A DNA stretch of 59,475 nt from Alphaproteobacteria bacterium (GTDB lineage: Bacteria; Pseudomonadota; Alphaproteobacteria; Paracaedibacterales; CAITNM01): contig CANKYV010000008.1 in assembly GCA_947487955.1 (NCBI GenBank), positions 1 through 59,475 on the forward strand, in the 5' to 3' direction. Numbering within the stretch: the stretch's first letter is position 1; the number at the start of each line of letters is the position of its first letter. The translations under genes and the position numbers were made by a program. Below the pieces are notes generated by a model. The model was not told the DNA's origin. It saw only the letters and a program-made list of their open reading frames with translations, and made no database searches. Positions 45,656-54,847 of the stretch are shown one piece after another.

Positions 45656-46888
45656 ATGTCTAAAAGAATTTTACCTTACGCGATGTGGGTGTTTCCATTA
45701 TCGTTTTTTACCTATCAATTCATTTTGCGTCTTTGGCCAAGCCTGATGATGCAGCAAATCATGCAGCAGTTTCAAATTGATGCTACTGGTTTTGGATTGT
45801 TAGCTTCAGTTTATTACTACGGTTACGCAGGTATGCAGCTGCCTATTGCTGTGTTACTTGACCGTTTTGGGGCGTGCTACATTGTTTGTATTTGTGCAGC
45901 TTTGTGTGGCCTTGCAACACTTTTATTTACGTACACAGACAATTGGATGTTAGCACTTATCAGTAGATTTATAGTAGGTGCTGGTTCAGCCGCGGGTTTT
46001 CTGGCAACCTCAAAAGTTATTTCTCAATGGTTTGGCAGAGAATACTACGCACGTATGGTTGGTTTTTCTTTTACGGTTGGCTTACTTGGAGCTATTTATG
46101 GAGGAAAGCCTGTTAGCTTACTTGTAGAAAATTTTGGATGGCAACATGTAGCTTTTGTATTGTCATTAGTGAGCCTTGGCATTGGTGTTCTGACGTTAGT
46201 ATTTTTAAAAACTAGTGCATCTGAAAAAGAACAATCATCGCTATGTTTTAAGGATCTACGAAAATTGTTAAGCTCTTCAACGATTTGGTTCTTAGCAATT
46301 GCTAATTTATTAATGGTAGGGCCTTTGGAAGGATTTGCCGATGTTTGGGGTGTTAATTATCTAATGCAAGCAATTGCCGTGAATAAATCGGATGCTGCTG
46401 GTTTTGTTTCATATATTTTTGTTGGTATGCTTTTTGGTGGGCCATTATTAGCTGCTTGGGCAAAGCGTATAGGCAATTATTCTGTTATTTCTTTATGCAG
46501 TGCAGGAATGGTAGGAGCCTTTTTATGGTTATTGTATGCAAGCACGCTTTCTCATTCATATATCCTTTCTATTGTATTTTTTGTGGTAGGTATTTTGTGT
46601 TGTTATCAAGTGTTGGTTTTTGCAAGCGGTAGTGAACTAGTAACGCCTTCCATGCTTGGTATTACAGTTGCTTTTTTAAATTGCATTAATATGCTCGGTG
46701 GATCATTTTTTCACAGCACAATAGGCCTAGCGATGGATCAATTTTGGACGGGTGAGTTGCTTGATGGGATTCGTGTTTACACGGTGTCATCATACCAGAA
46801 ATCCTTGTTGATTATACCAATCGCTGCTGCTGTAGGTGGGATAATTGTTGCTATTCTTGGTGCAAAACGTAAGCGATTTAGCTATTGA
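45656..46888 (+). CDS. MFS transporter
   Basis: A 12-helix membrane carrier of 410 residues. The start at 45656 is chosen over the upstream TTG because GAGGT lies five bases before it. The loop motif reads YYGYAGMQLPIAVLLDRFGACY. It is related to the transporter at 43181, sharing GPLEGFADVWG in the central region and SFFHSTIGLAMD against YFFHSTIGIMMG near the end. The two genes are divergent and flank the DUF2000-MazG pair. The substrate is unknown. Confidence 0.83.
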   Translation: MSKRILPYAMWVFPLSFFTYQFILRLWPSLMMQQIMQQFQIDATGFGLLASVYYYGYAGMQLPIAVLLDRFGACYIVCICAALCGLATLLFTYTDNWMLALISRFIVGAGSAAGFLATSKVISQWFGREYYARMVGFSFTVGLLGAIYGGKPVSLLVENFGWQHVAFVLSLVSLGIGVLTLVFLKTSASEKEQSSLCFKDLRKLLSSSTIWFLAIANLLMVGPLEGFADVWGVNYLMQAIAVNKSDAAGFVSYIFVGMLFGGPLLAAWAKRIGNYSVISLCSAGMVGAFLWLLYASTLSHSYILSIVFFVVGILCCYQVLVFASGSELVTPSMLGITVAFLNCINMLGGSFFHSTIGLAMDQFWTGELLDGIRVYTVSSYQKSLLIIPIAAAVGGIIVAILGAKRKRFSY

Positions 46889-46908
46889 GACATTTGGCTG
46901 TCGCTTGT

Positions 46909-47676
46909 TTATCGAATGCATCTCCGCACTGTGGTACAAAATTTTCTGCAGATAATAGAAGGAAATGCTTCCTTTTTGCTAAAATTTTGTCGGTTTGGTT
47001 TGAAAGTAGGAATACTTGATTTCTGAATGGGTATTTCATTTGGAAATTGAAAATGACGAAGTTTCCACCTCTTTGGAAATTCAAGGTCATGAATAGATAA
47101 TGTATCTCCACAAATTGTATTTTTATATGCAATTAAGGGAACGCCTTCAAGTGGGTGATGAAGAATAATTTCACCGTGTTTTAATTGTTTTTCTCGTGCG
47201 CTGCTTAATTTTTGTTGAGCAATATACGTACTCAATGATAAGCGTGAGGCATAATAATCTTTTTTGTCTTGGAGCTTGTCTTCTCTGTAAGCGTTTACGC
47301 GAAATGCTTTATTATAAACGTTAATTCTTTTCGGATTAACCATTATACTTTCATATGGATAAGCTATATTTTCAGCAGTTATGTGTGGATCATAGTAAAA
47401 GAAAATTCTGTCAGCCAAAAATGGAAAGTTTAGGTCGGTTTCTACTTTAGCTAAGGCTTCTTTATAAGCACGTTCTTCATCACAATTTCCATAGATTACA
47501 TCTTCTCCTGCAAGAAAATGTTTGTCTGGATTGAATGTATTTCGAACAAGTAGAACTGGTTCCGAAGCATTTTCTATATCCAAAGCGGCTTCTAAGTTTT
47601 CAAAAGGTATCGTTAAAAATATTCCTAGACATAAAATAATATTTTTTGCAAAAAAACTTAACAAAGGATGCACCAT
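46909..47676 (-). CDS. Secreted protein of unknown function
   Basis: A 255-residue protein with a likely signal peptide (about 1-31, MVHPLLSFFAKNIILCLGIF then a hydrophobic stretch ending near LEA). The mature part has no recognised domain; it contains many Tyr and charged residues (RIFFYYDPHITAENIAYPYE, YREDKLQDKKDYYASRL). The last 30 residues are basic and Cys-bearing, and an overlapping frame offers a different Cys-containing end, so a frameshift near the C-terminus cannot be excluded. It converges on the MFS gene upstream. Confidence 0.5.
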   Translation of the reverse strand: MVHPLLSFFAKNIILCLGIFLTIPFENLEAALDIENASEPVLLVRNTFNPDKHFLAGEDVIYGNCDEERAYKEALAKVETDLNFPFLADRIFFYYDPHITAENIAYPYESIMVNPKRINVYNKAFRVNAYREDKLQDKKDYYASRLSLSTYIAQQKLSSAREKQLKHGEIILHHPLEGVPLIAYKNTICGDTLSIHDLEFPKRWKLRHFQFPNEIPIQKSSIPTFKPNRQNFSKKEAFPSIICRKFCTTVRRCIR

Positions 47677-47716
47677 AAAAATATAACATATTTATATGAT
47701 GCAAACCTTTTTGTGA

Positions 47717-48972
47717 TTAGGCAAGGTTCTCATAAATAGGAAAGCGTTTGCATAGGGCAATTGCTTTGGCTTTCGCTTCATTAATTGCATCTTGTGCATT
47801 TCCACTCGCTGCTGCTTTTAAAACACTCAGCATCATGCGACCAACTTCTCTAAATTCTTCTTCCTTAAAACCTCTGGTAGTGGCTGCTGGCGTACCTACG
47901 CGAATACCACTAGTTATCATTGGTGGTTGAGGATCTTTTGGAATACCATTTTTATTACATGCCATATGAGCATGCTCTAGAGCATCTGCAGCATCTTTTC
48001 CAGTAATACCAATGGAGCGCAAATCAAGTAGTAGCATGTGGCAATCAGTACCACCTGTGAGAAGAGTTATTCCACCTTCATGCAAAACTTCTCCCAGTGC
48101 CTTGGCATTTTTTACAACTTGGAATGCATATTCTTTGAATTCTGGTTGTAATGCCTCACCAAATGCAACAGCTTTACCTGCAATGGCATGCATCAATGGG
48201 CCGCCCTGAAGACCTGGGAAAACAGCACTGTTAATTTTTTTTGCTATATCTTCACGGTTAGTAAGAATAACACCGCCTCGTGTTCCACGTAATGTTTTAT
48301 GGGTGGTTGATGTTATTACATCAGCAAAAGGAACAGGAGTTGGATACACGCCACCAGCAATTAAGCCAGCATAGTGTGCCATATCAACCATAAGGTATGC
48401 GCCAACTTTATCCGCTATTTTTTTGAATCGATGAAAATCAATAAATCTAGGATAAGCTGAGGCGCCAGCAATGATAAGTTTTGGTTTGTGCTCAAGGGCG
48501 AGTGCTTCAACCTCATCATAGTCAATAACGTGCGTTGTATCATCAACACCATAAGATACAATATTAAACCATTTCCCAGACATGTTTACTTTACAGCCAT
48601 GGGTTAAATGGCCGCCAGCACTTAAGTCCATACCCAAAACTGTATCGCCTGGATTTAGAAGTGCTAGGAAAACAGCTTGGTTTGCCTGAGCTCCAGAATG
48701 AGGCTGTACGTTGGCAAATTGAGCACCAAAAAGACGTTTTAAACGTTCAATAGCAATTGTCTCCACATCATCGACATATTCACAGCCATGGTAATAACGC
48801 TTACCAGGATACCCTTCAGCGTACTTATTCGTAAGAACGGAACCCTGTGCTTTGAGAACAGCCAGACTTACAATGTTTTCCGATGCAATAAGTTCAATCT
48901 GATTTTGTTGACGAACTAATTCGCCATTGATGGCATTAAAAATTTCTGTATCGTTAAAATGTATGAAAGCAT
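47717..48972 (-). CDS. glyA: Serine hydroxymethyltransferase, frame broken near the start
   Basis: PLP enzyme that makes glycine and 5,10-methylene-tetrahydrofolate from serine. The main frame encodes [43 protein letters not shown] and the PLP-lysine motif [13 protein letters not shown]. This frame has no ATG, GTG or TTG before a GTG at 48766, deep inside the conserved part. The natural ATG (48972-48970) lies in another frame, and adding one T to the TTTT run at 48956-48959 would give an intact 418-residue enzyme starting [17 protein letters not shown]. So either a base was lost in the assembly or the gene is truly frameshifted. Confidence 0.85.
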
Positions 48973-48994
48973 CACCTTAAAGTTAAATGTTGAA

Positions 48995-49069
48995 TGGTGC
49001 CGCTGGAGAGAATCGAACTCTCGACCCCACCCTTACCAAGGGTGTGCTCTACCACTGAGCCACAACGGC
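48995..49069 (-). tRNA. tRNA-Thr (anticodon GGT)
   Basis: A 75-nt cloverleaf with the CCA end encoded. The acceptor stem pairs GCCGTTG with CAGCGGC (one G-U pair). The anticodon arm CACCC-TTGGTAA-GGGTG gives anticodon GGT, which reads ACC and ACU codons. The T-arm GAGAG-TTCGATT-CTCTC is intact. Confidence 0.95.
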
Positions 49070-49128
49070 GCTTTAATATTTATATCGCGTGGCCTAATTT
49101 TTGGCAATGGGAGGGGTGCGAGGGCGAG

Positions 49129-49611
49129 TTAGTGTGAAGTATGAGCTTTTGCAAAAGCTGAAAGTACATCAGTGACGTCTTTGTTATAGTACGTAACTTG
49201 GTGCATTATCCAATTGATAGGGCCTTCAAATTCGTCTATCTCTTTCATTGTTTGTTCATCTTGGTTTTGATATTTTGTAAGCATTTCAAAGAAGGTATTA
49301 CGAATGGTTGTAAGAGATGTATTTTCATCATCAATGACTTGTATAAGCTCTGAATCTATTGAAGTTATTTTGGAAACATATTTTTGCTGCTCAAAAAGAT
49401 CCGCAAGTATTTTATCCATATCATAAGGTCGATTTGGATCAACACCTATTCCTAAACTAAAATGATTAATTTCAAAATTTCGATATGTGTAGCGAGTTGA
49501 TTGAGCTGTTGTTTCTTCTTTTGAAGCGTATTCTGTTTCGTCCATACATACTAATGGGTTAATTTGGCTGGTTACGATTGCTATACCTAGCAGTAGTGTT
49601 TTTGTTTTCAT
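49129..49611 (-). CDS. Small secreted protein of unknown function
   Basis: A 160-residue protein with a signal peptide (MKTKTLLLGIAIVTSQINPLVC). The mature part begins with MDETEYASKEETTAQS, an acidic start like that of the exported protein at 1356 (MDETLDET) and similar to the one at 11442 (MDFENNQEEG). The rest is helical and acidic with no recognised domain. It lies between tRNA-Thr and a palindromic element. An exported, possibly host-directed, role is inference. Confidence 0.62.
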   Translation of the reverse strand: MKTKTLLLGIAIVTSQINPLVCMDETEYASKEETTAQSTRYTYRNFEINHFSLGIGVDPNRPYDMDKILADLFEQQKYVSKITSIDSELIQVIDDENTSLTTIRNTFFEMLTKYQNQDEQTMKEIDEFEGPINWIMHQVTYYNKDVTDVLSAFAKAHTSH

Positions 49612-49767
49612 AAAAAAACTTTAAAAATTAATAATGCATTTAATAAACAAATTTATAAATTTTCAAACAAGCTTGTTGAAAATTTTATAGATTAATAGCT
49701 ATGTGATGTTTTTTTGCAATAATATAAGCATGAAGAGTTAGCTTATGAAATTTGTCATTTATCTTCT

Positions 49768-49873
49768 CGTCATTCTGAGCTTTCGAAGAAGGCGTAAGAA
49801 TCCAGTCCTATAGCATCAAGATGGAATCGATAGAACTGGACTGCCACAACTCCTTCAGAGGTTCGCAGAGACG
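49768..49873. repeat. Palindromic intergenic element 3
   Basis: About 106 bp with imperfect inverted arms: CGTCATTCTGAGCTTTCGAA at the left and a matching GTTCGCAGAGACG at the right. The inner core pairs ATCCAGTCCTAT with ATAGAACTGGACT. It lies in a gene-free gap before tilS. The ATCCAGT/ACTGGA core and the CGTCATTCTGAG arm tie it to elements 1 and 2. Confidence 0.65.
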
Positions 49874-49887
49874 CAGGTTAGAGTATG

Positions 49888-50850
49888 TTATGCCTTTTGA
49901 AAGCTAATTTTCTTTTTGGCGACATTGATAATACACCCAGCTACTTTATAACCGTCAACTTTAGGCTGTTTTAATATGCCTAGTATTGCTTCAATAGTGT
50001 CATAAGGTTTTGGGTAGCTAGCTTTGCCAATTGTCCAAATAGCGTTTCTTAACCATTCTTTTTGAACGTGAATCGGGCTTTTAAAAAATATAGACTGATC
50101 TACGGTTAGTGGATTGTTCTCAATAACAAAATCTTTTTCATATTCATTTACAAAATTTTCTAATGACTGATGCAGCGTATAAATTTTTGTAGCAGAGGTG
50201 ATTATCCCTTCTTCTTGCCACCCAAGATCTTTAATGTGTTTTACTAATTGCCTGACTCTGGTGCGTTCATAATGATCATCAGTATTTGATGGGTCTTCAA
50301 TCCATTGAATATTTTGTGCTTGTAAATAGGTGCGTAGATCTTGAGGAAAAACCTCAAGTAAGGGGCGAATAATCGGTACGTTACTTTCATGTCGAATAGA
50401 TTGAATTCCTTGAAATCCTGCAGGACCTGAACCTTTAAAAAAACGCATCAGTATAGTTTCAATTTGATCTTGTGCGTGATGAGCCGTTAGTAGAAATGGT
50501 TGTTCATACTTTTTGCAAAATTCAGTAAGTAGTTGATATCGTGCTGTACGTGCTTGTTCATGAACACGATTGAGCTTATCTTCATGCTGCCAAACAAGGG
50601 TGTGATGAGAAATGCCAAAAGCTTTTAAAATGTTAGCTACAGTAGCTGCTTCTTCTGCTGATTCAGGTCGTAGCCTGTGATCAATAGTAACTGCTTCAAG
50701 TGCAAAATTTTTGAGCTTTGCATATTCGTTTGCAAGAAGTGTTAAAGCCAGACTATCTGCTCCTCCAGAAATAGCAACTACTAAAGTGCAGTAAGAAGAA
50801 GGAAGTTTTTGATTAAGTGCTGTAAATACTTTTTGTTGTAAGGAAATCAT
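49888..50850 (-). CDS. tilS: tRNA(Ile)-lysidine synthase
   Basis: Enzyme that changes cytidine 34 of tRNA-Ile(CAU) to lysidine so that it reads AUA, 320 residues. The PP-loop is AISGGADSLALTLLA (SGGADS at 28-33), followed by EAVTIDHRLRPESAEEA and LLTAHHAQDQIETILMRFFKGSG. It is shorter than E. coli TilS and lacks most of the C-terminal domain, as often seen in alphaproteobacteria. The frame opens at 50889, but the ATG at 50850, two bases after the stop of the upstream ATPase gene, is the fitting start. Confidence 0.92.
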   Translation of the reverse strand: MISLQQKVFTALNQKLPSSYCTLVVAISGGADSLALTLLANEYAKLKNFALEAVTIDHRLRPESAEEAATVANILKAFGISHHTLVWQHEDKLNRVHEQARTARYQLLTEFCKKYEQPFLLTAHHAQDQIETILMRFFKGSGPAGFQGIQSIRHESNVPIIRPLLEVFPQDLRTYLQAQNIQWIEDPSNTDDHYERTRVRQLVKHIKDLGWQEEGIITSATKIYTLHQSLENFVNEYEKDFVIENNPLTVDQSIFFKSPIHVQKEWLRNAIWTIGKASYPKPYDTIEAILGILKQPKVDGYKVAGCIINVAKKKISFQKA

Positions 50851-50852
50851 GA

Positions 50853-52007
50853 TCAATGCGTAAGTAATTTTTCTAGGCCTATTACCCAAACCTGTTCAGA
50901 CAAAGGATATTCAATATCACCCGGAACAACTATTGAAACTTTTTCCAAACCCAGAGTACTAATAGCTTCTTGAATGGATTTTGTAATCTTAGGTTGGCTT
51001 GAAAATTTAAATTCAAAAGCATTTAATCCTTTAGAGGTATTAATTAATAGGTCAATTTCTGCACCACCGTGAGTTGCCCAAAAAAAACAATCTTCTGGCT
51101 CGGCTTTAATTTGAGAAATAATTTCTTCCATGGCAAATCCTTCCCAAGAAGCTCCTAATTTTGCATTTAATAGTAAATCTTTCTGGTTTTTTATTCCCAT
51201 TAATACGTGAAAAATGCCGCTATCTCTGAAATAAACTTTTGGTTGTTTTACTTGGCGTTTTTGAATATTTGCATACCAAGGCTGTAAAGTTCTCATCATA
51301 AAAGTACCCGTTAAAATATCCAAATAACGTCGTGTTGTTTTGTGATTTAAATCAAGCGATTGTCCTAATTCTGAAGCATTAAATATATTCCCATGATAAC
51401 CACATAACATTGTCCAAAAACGTCGAACAATCGTTGGATTAATATCAAAGCCAAATGATGGAATATCTTTTTCTAAAAAAGTTTTTACATATGCTTTTAA
51501 CCATTCTTGTGCACTTTGATCGGATTCTGATAGGTACGAAAGGGGAAATCCGCCGCGAAACCAAAGCTGGTTCATTTCATGAATTTCATTAAGTCTAAAT
51601 GGGTAAGCTTCTGTATACGTAATTCTTCCAGCTAATGTTTCAGAAGATTGACGAATCAATTCTTGAGAAGCACTTCCTAAAATAAGAAATTTCTTATCGT
51701 AGTGATCAACCATTACGCGAATAACCGTAAATAACTCAGGTATTTTCTGTATTTCATCAATAATAATTAAGCCAGAAAGATTTTGAAAAAGCAGTTTGGG
51801 ATTTTCTAATGCGTTAAGATGATCAGGATCTTCCAAATCAAAAAAATGCACTTCTTCACCAGTTGCTCTTTGTAAATTTGCATAGTGCATGGCAATTGTT
51901 GTTTTTCCGCACTGTCTAGGACCTAAAAGAGCACAGACTTTGAAGTTTTTTAAGTCCTGTTTGATTTTTTCAATATAGCTACTTCGATCAATCATTTTTT
52001 CAAGCAT
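50853..52007 (-). CDS. AAA ATPase with DUF4143 domain
   Basis: A 384-residue ATPase of the widespread AAA_14/DUF4143 group. Walker A GPRQCGKT is at 29-36 and Walker B is GLIIIDEIQK. The C-terminal DUF4143 part contains FRDSGIFHVLMGIKN, then GASWEGFAMEEII and the nuclease-like GGAEIDLLI with FEFKFS. The DUF4143 C-terminal fold resembles restriction endonucleases, but the role of these proteins is not known. They vary strongly between genomes and are often acquired. It ends two bases before tilS, so the two may be co-translated. Confidence 0.85.
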   Translation of the reverse strand: MLEKMIDRSSYIEKIKQDLKNFKVCALLGPRQCGKTTIAMHYANLQRATGEEVHFFDLEDPDHLNALENPKLLFQNLSGLIIIDEIQKIPELFTVIRVMVDHYDKKFLILGSASQELIRQSSETLAGRITYTEAYPFRLNEIHEMNQLWFRGGFPLSYLSESDQSAQEWLKAYVKTFLEKDIPSFGFDINPTIVRRFWTMLCGYHGNIFNASELGQSLDLNHKTTRRYLDILTGTFMMRTLQPWYANIQKRQVKQPKVYFRDSGIFHVLMGIKNQKDLLLNAKLGASWEGFAMEEIISQIKAEPEDCFFWATHGGAEIDLLINTSKGLNAFEFKFSSQPKITKSIQEAISTLGLEKVSIVVPGDIEYPLSEQVWVIGLEKLLTH

Positions 52008-52105
52008 TTCTTCACTTCTTGATAATTATACTTGAAAATTGGGAATCAGAATACCAATTTTCAATGATGATCTTGAAAGCATTTATTTTGTTGAGGTTCA
52101 GAGCC

Positions 52106-52804
52106 TTACAAAATCTCTAAAGATTGCTTTAATGTAATACCGCTTGCTTCCATATTACAGCTATAAGCAAGTGTTTCAACACCAGCTTTGGTAGCTTGCT
52201 GTGAAGCTTCGCCATAAGCTTTATCAAGGTCATCCGCTACCCTAAAAGTTAAAGCATCTTCTCGTTGTACTACGTATAACACAACACTTCTTACGCCATT
52301 TTTTACTTGTTCTGCTAATTCTAATTGATGTTTAGCACCCCTGGCGGTTACGCAATCTGGAAATTCGGCCATATAATCATTGCGAATTAAGTGGACATTT
52401 TTTACTTCTACTAAACACATCTCTGTTGGGCCATCAGTTAGGAAAAAATCAATACGCGAATTTTGCCCATACTTCACTTCAGCTTTGATGTTTTTATAGC
52501 CTGCTAATTCAGGAATAGTACCTTGGGCAAGCGCTTTTGCCACAATTAAATTTGGATTGTTTGTATTGGTGCCTATCCATATTCCGTTTATTTCAACCAT
52601 TTCCCAACTATAAGCAAGTTTACGTGCAGGATTAGCGGCTTTTGATAGGGCTACTCGTGAGCCTGGAGTCGTGATACCCATCATGGCGCCAGGGTTAGGG
52701 CAGTGGACTGTTAGCTCTTCACCACTATCAAATTTTACATCCGCCAAAAAACGTTTGTAGCGCTTGATAAGAGTTCCATATGTTAGCTCGCTTGGAAAAG
52801 ACAT
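52106..52804 (-). CDS. sfsA: SfsA family protein
   Basis: A 232-residue protein of the SfsA family, first described as a sugar fermentation stimulation factor; the domain has an OB-like DNA-binding part and a nuclease-like core. LIKRYKRFLADVKFDSGE, TVHCPNPGAMMGI, and GQNSRIDFFLTDG with CLVEVKNVHL are diagnostic. The biochemical role remains unclear. The frame opens at 52864 inside argS, but the ATG at 52804, overlapping the argS stop as TAATG, gives the normal start. Confidence 0.93.
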   Translation of the reverse strand: MSFPSELTYGTLIKRYKRFLADVKFDSGEELTVHCPNPGAMMGITTPGSRVALSKAANPARKLAYSWEMVEINGIWIGTNTNNPNLIVAKALAQGTIPELAGYKNIKAEVKYGQNSRIDFFLTDGPTEMCLVEVKNVHLIRNDYMAEFPDCVTARGAKHQLELAEQVKNGVRSVVLYVVQREDALTFRVADDLDKAYGEASQQATKAGVETLAYSCNMEASGITLKQSLEIL

Positions 52805-54522
52805 TAGCGCATTTCTTCTACAGGAGTGATCCCTAAAAGCTCTAGTCCTTCTGCAAGAATACAAGCAGTTGAACGTAAAAGGGCTAAGCGTGCAGCTGTT
52901 TGAGTAGGGGATTTTTCGTCGATAAATCGCAGCTGCGTGTTGTCCTTACCTTTATTCCATAAAGAGTGAAAGAGGCTTGCTAGGTCATACAAATAGTTTG
53001 CCACGCGATGCGGCTCTAAATGATGTGCCGCAGATACTACAACACGTGGCCATTGAATAAGCCCCTTAATTAAACCTAATTCTGCTTCATCATTTAAACA
53101 TTCAAGTGAATCTGCTGTAAGCGATTTTCCAAAAATTTGCATTGCATGACGCAATACTGAATGAATACGTGCATGAGCGTACTGAATATAAAACAATGGG
53201 TTGTCTTTTGATTGCTCAACTACTTTTTTAAAATCAAAATCAATAACCATGTCTTGATGACGTGAAATCATCATAAAACGCACTGCATCTTTGCCAACAC
53301 GTTCCACAAGCTGTTCAATTGTTACAAATGTTCCAGCCCTTTTAGACATGCGCACAGGCTCCCCATTATCTGAAAAGTTTACCATTTGGCACGTCTTAAT
53401 GGTGTAAGTCTGATCGCTTTTCAAAGCTTTTACGGCAGACATTAAGCGTTTAACGTAGCCAACATGATCGAACCCTAGAATGTTGACAAGAACATCATAA
53501 TTTCGGCTGATTTTGTAATAGTGATAGCCAACATCGCCGGCAAAATATGTCCATGATCCATCTGATTTTTGTAGCGCTCGATCAACATCATCGCCATATG
53601 CTGTTGCTTTGAATAAAATTTGAGGGCGTTCTTCCCAATCATCAACTTGATGTCCTTTTGGTTTTTCTAAAACGCCGGTATAAACATCATTTTTTTGTTC
53701 TAAAACTTTTAAAGCTTTGGCAACCCAGCCTTCTCTGGTGAGCGCACTCTCTGATGCGTATTCCATTGTGATACCAAGCGACTTTAAATCGGCTCGAATG
53801 AGATCCATCATTGCATCAATAGCAAATAGTCGAACTGTCTCAAACCATTCAGCCTCAGGTTTATTTAAGAGCGAGTCTCCATATTTCTGCACGAGTGCCG
53901 CACCTACGGGAATTAGATAATCGCCTTTGTACATGTCTTGGTCAAAATCATTATCGCTAATCGATTCATCAAGCGCTTCTTTGTAGCGAACATATGCTGA
54001 TCTAGCCAAAGCAATGGTTTGCCCGCCAGCATCATTAACATAATATTCACGAGTTACTTTATAGCCAACTTTCTCTAATAAATTTGCGACTGTGTCGCCC
54101 AGGACTGCATTGCGTCCGTGGCCAATATGCATTGGTCCAGTTGGATTTGTTGAAACATATTCCACTTGTGCTGTCTTTCCAGCGCCTAATGTATGTGTTC
54201 CATAAGCTGATTGATGGTTTAATATTTGTTGCAATTCGTTTTGCAAAGCATTGGGCTTAAGTTTTATGTTTATGAATCCAGGCCCAGCAATTTCAGCGCT
54301 TACAATAGCTTCATGGGTAGTAATTTTATCGATCAATTTCTGTGCAAGTTCACGAGGAGAAATTCCTGCCATTTTTGCGCATACCATTGCAGCATTACTG
54401 GCTAAATCTCCATGAGAAACATCTTTTGTTGGCTCTAAAACAACTTTGTCAGTATGAACGCTTGGGGCAATTTCTTTTAAAGATTTTTCAATAAATTCTT
54501 GTAATTCAAAAACTAAGGGCAT
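52804..54522 (-). CDS. argS: Arginyl-tRNA synthetase
   Basis: Class I aminoacyl-tRNA synthetase, 572 residues, the usual size. The N-terminal Add1 domain (1-110) is followed by the HIGH motif PMHIGHGRNAV (132-135). The RMSKRAG motif serves as KMSKS, and the C-terminal anticodon-binding helices end in LGITPVEEMR. It is coupled to sfsA by a shared TAATG. The region upstream is a 325-base AT-rich gap that should contain its promoter. Confidence 0.97.
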   Translation of the reverse strand: MPLVFELQEFIEKSLKEIAPSVHTDKVVLEPTKDVSHGDLASNAAMVCAKMAGISPRELAQKLIDKITTHEAIVSAEIAGPGFINIKLKPNALQNELQQILNHQSAYGTHTLGAGKTAQVEYVSTNPTGPMHIGHGRNAVLGDTVANLLEKVGYKVTREYYVNDAGGQTIALARSAYVRYKEALDESISDNDFDQDMYKGDYLIPVGAALVQKYGDSLLNKPEAEWFETVRLFAIDAMMDLIRADLKSLGITMEYASESALTREGWVAKALKVLEQKNDVYTGVLEKPKGHQVDDWEERPQILFKATAYGDDVDRALQKSDGSWTYFAGDVGYHYYKISRNYDVLVNILGFDHVGYVKRLMSAVKALKSDQTYTIKTCQMVNFSDNGEPVRMSKRAGTFVTIEQLVERVGKDAVRFMMISRHQDMVIDFDFKKVVEQSKDNPLFYIQYAHARIHSVLRHAMQIFGKSLTADSLECLNDEAELGLIKGLIQWPRVVVSAAHHLEPHRVANYLYDLASLFHSLWNKGKDNTQLRFIDEKSPTQTAARLALLRSTACILAEGLELLGITPVEEMR

Positions 54523-54847
54523 GAATACTCTCCTAAACCAGTTATAGATTTAGCAGGCCTTATGAGAAAGAAGCAATAAAAACTAAAAAATGTAATGTTC
54601 ATCATTACCAACAGCGACGTTTTGCAATTTTAATCATTTCTTTTTCCTTCAATTGCTTCAGATATCTTTTTTAAATATTTTTTTAAAAATTAAATTATTT
54701 ATTTTTAAATATTTATTAATATTTTTTGTTTAAATTTTATATTAAGTATTTATTGCATAAATTACTGTTCGTCTTGTTGTATTGACTTGCAAAAGAGCTG
54801 ACTAGAACGGACTTGTGATGACAATTCTTACCATGGAGATTTTAAGC
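54523..54847. other. AT-rich intergenic region between divergent genes
   Basis: About 325 bases between argS (leftward) and a secreted-protein gene (rightward). It is very AT-rich, with long A and T runs at about 54645-54770, and probably holds the promoters of both genes. I see no ORF, tRNA, clear hairpin or repeat in it. Confidence 0.5.

Noticed and set aside
46878-47132. An alternative minus-strand frame at the end of the secreted protein gene at 46909
   Set aside because: Its C-terminus looks protein-like, which hints at a frameshift, but its N-terminal part does not, and no homologue is available to decide.
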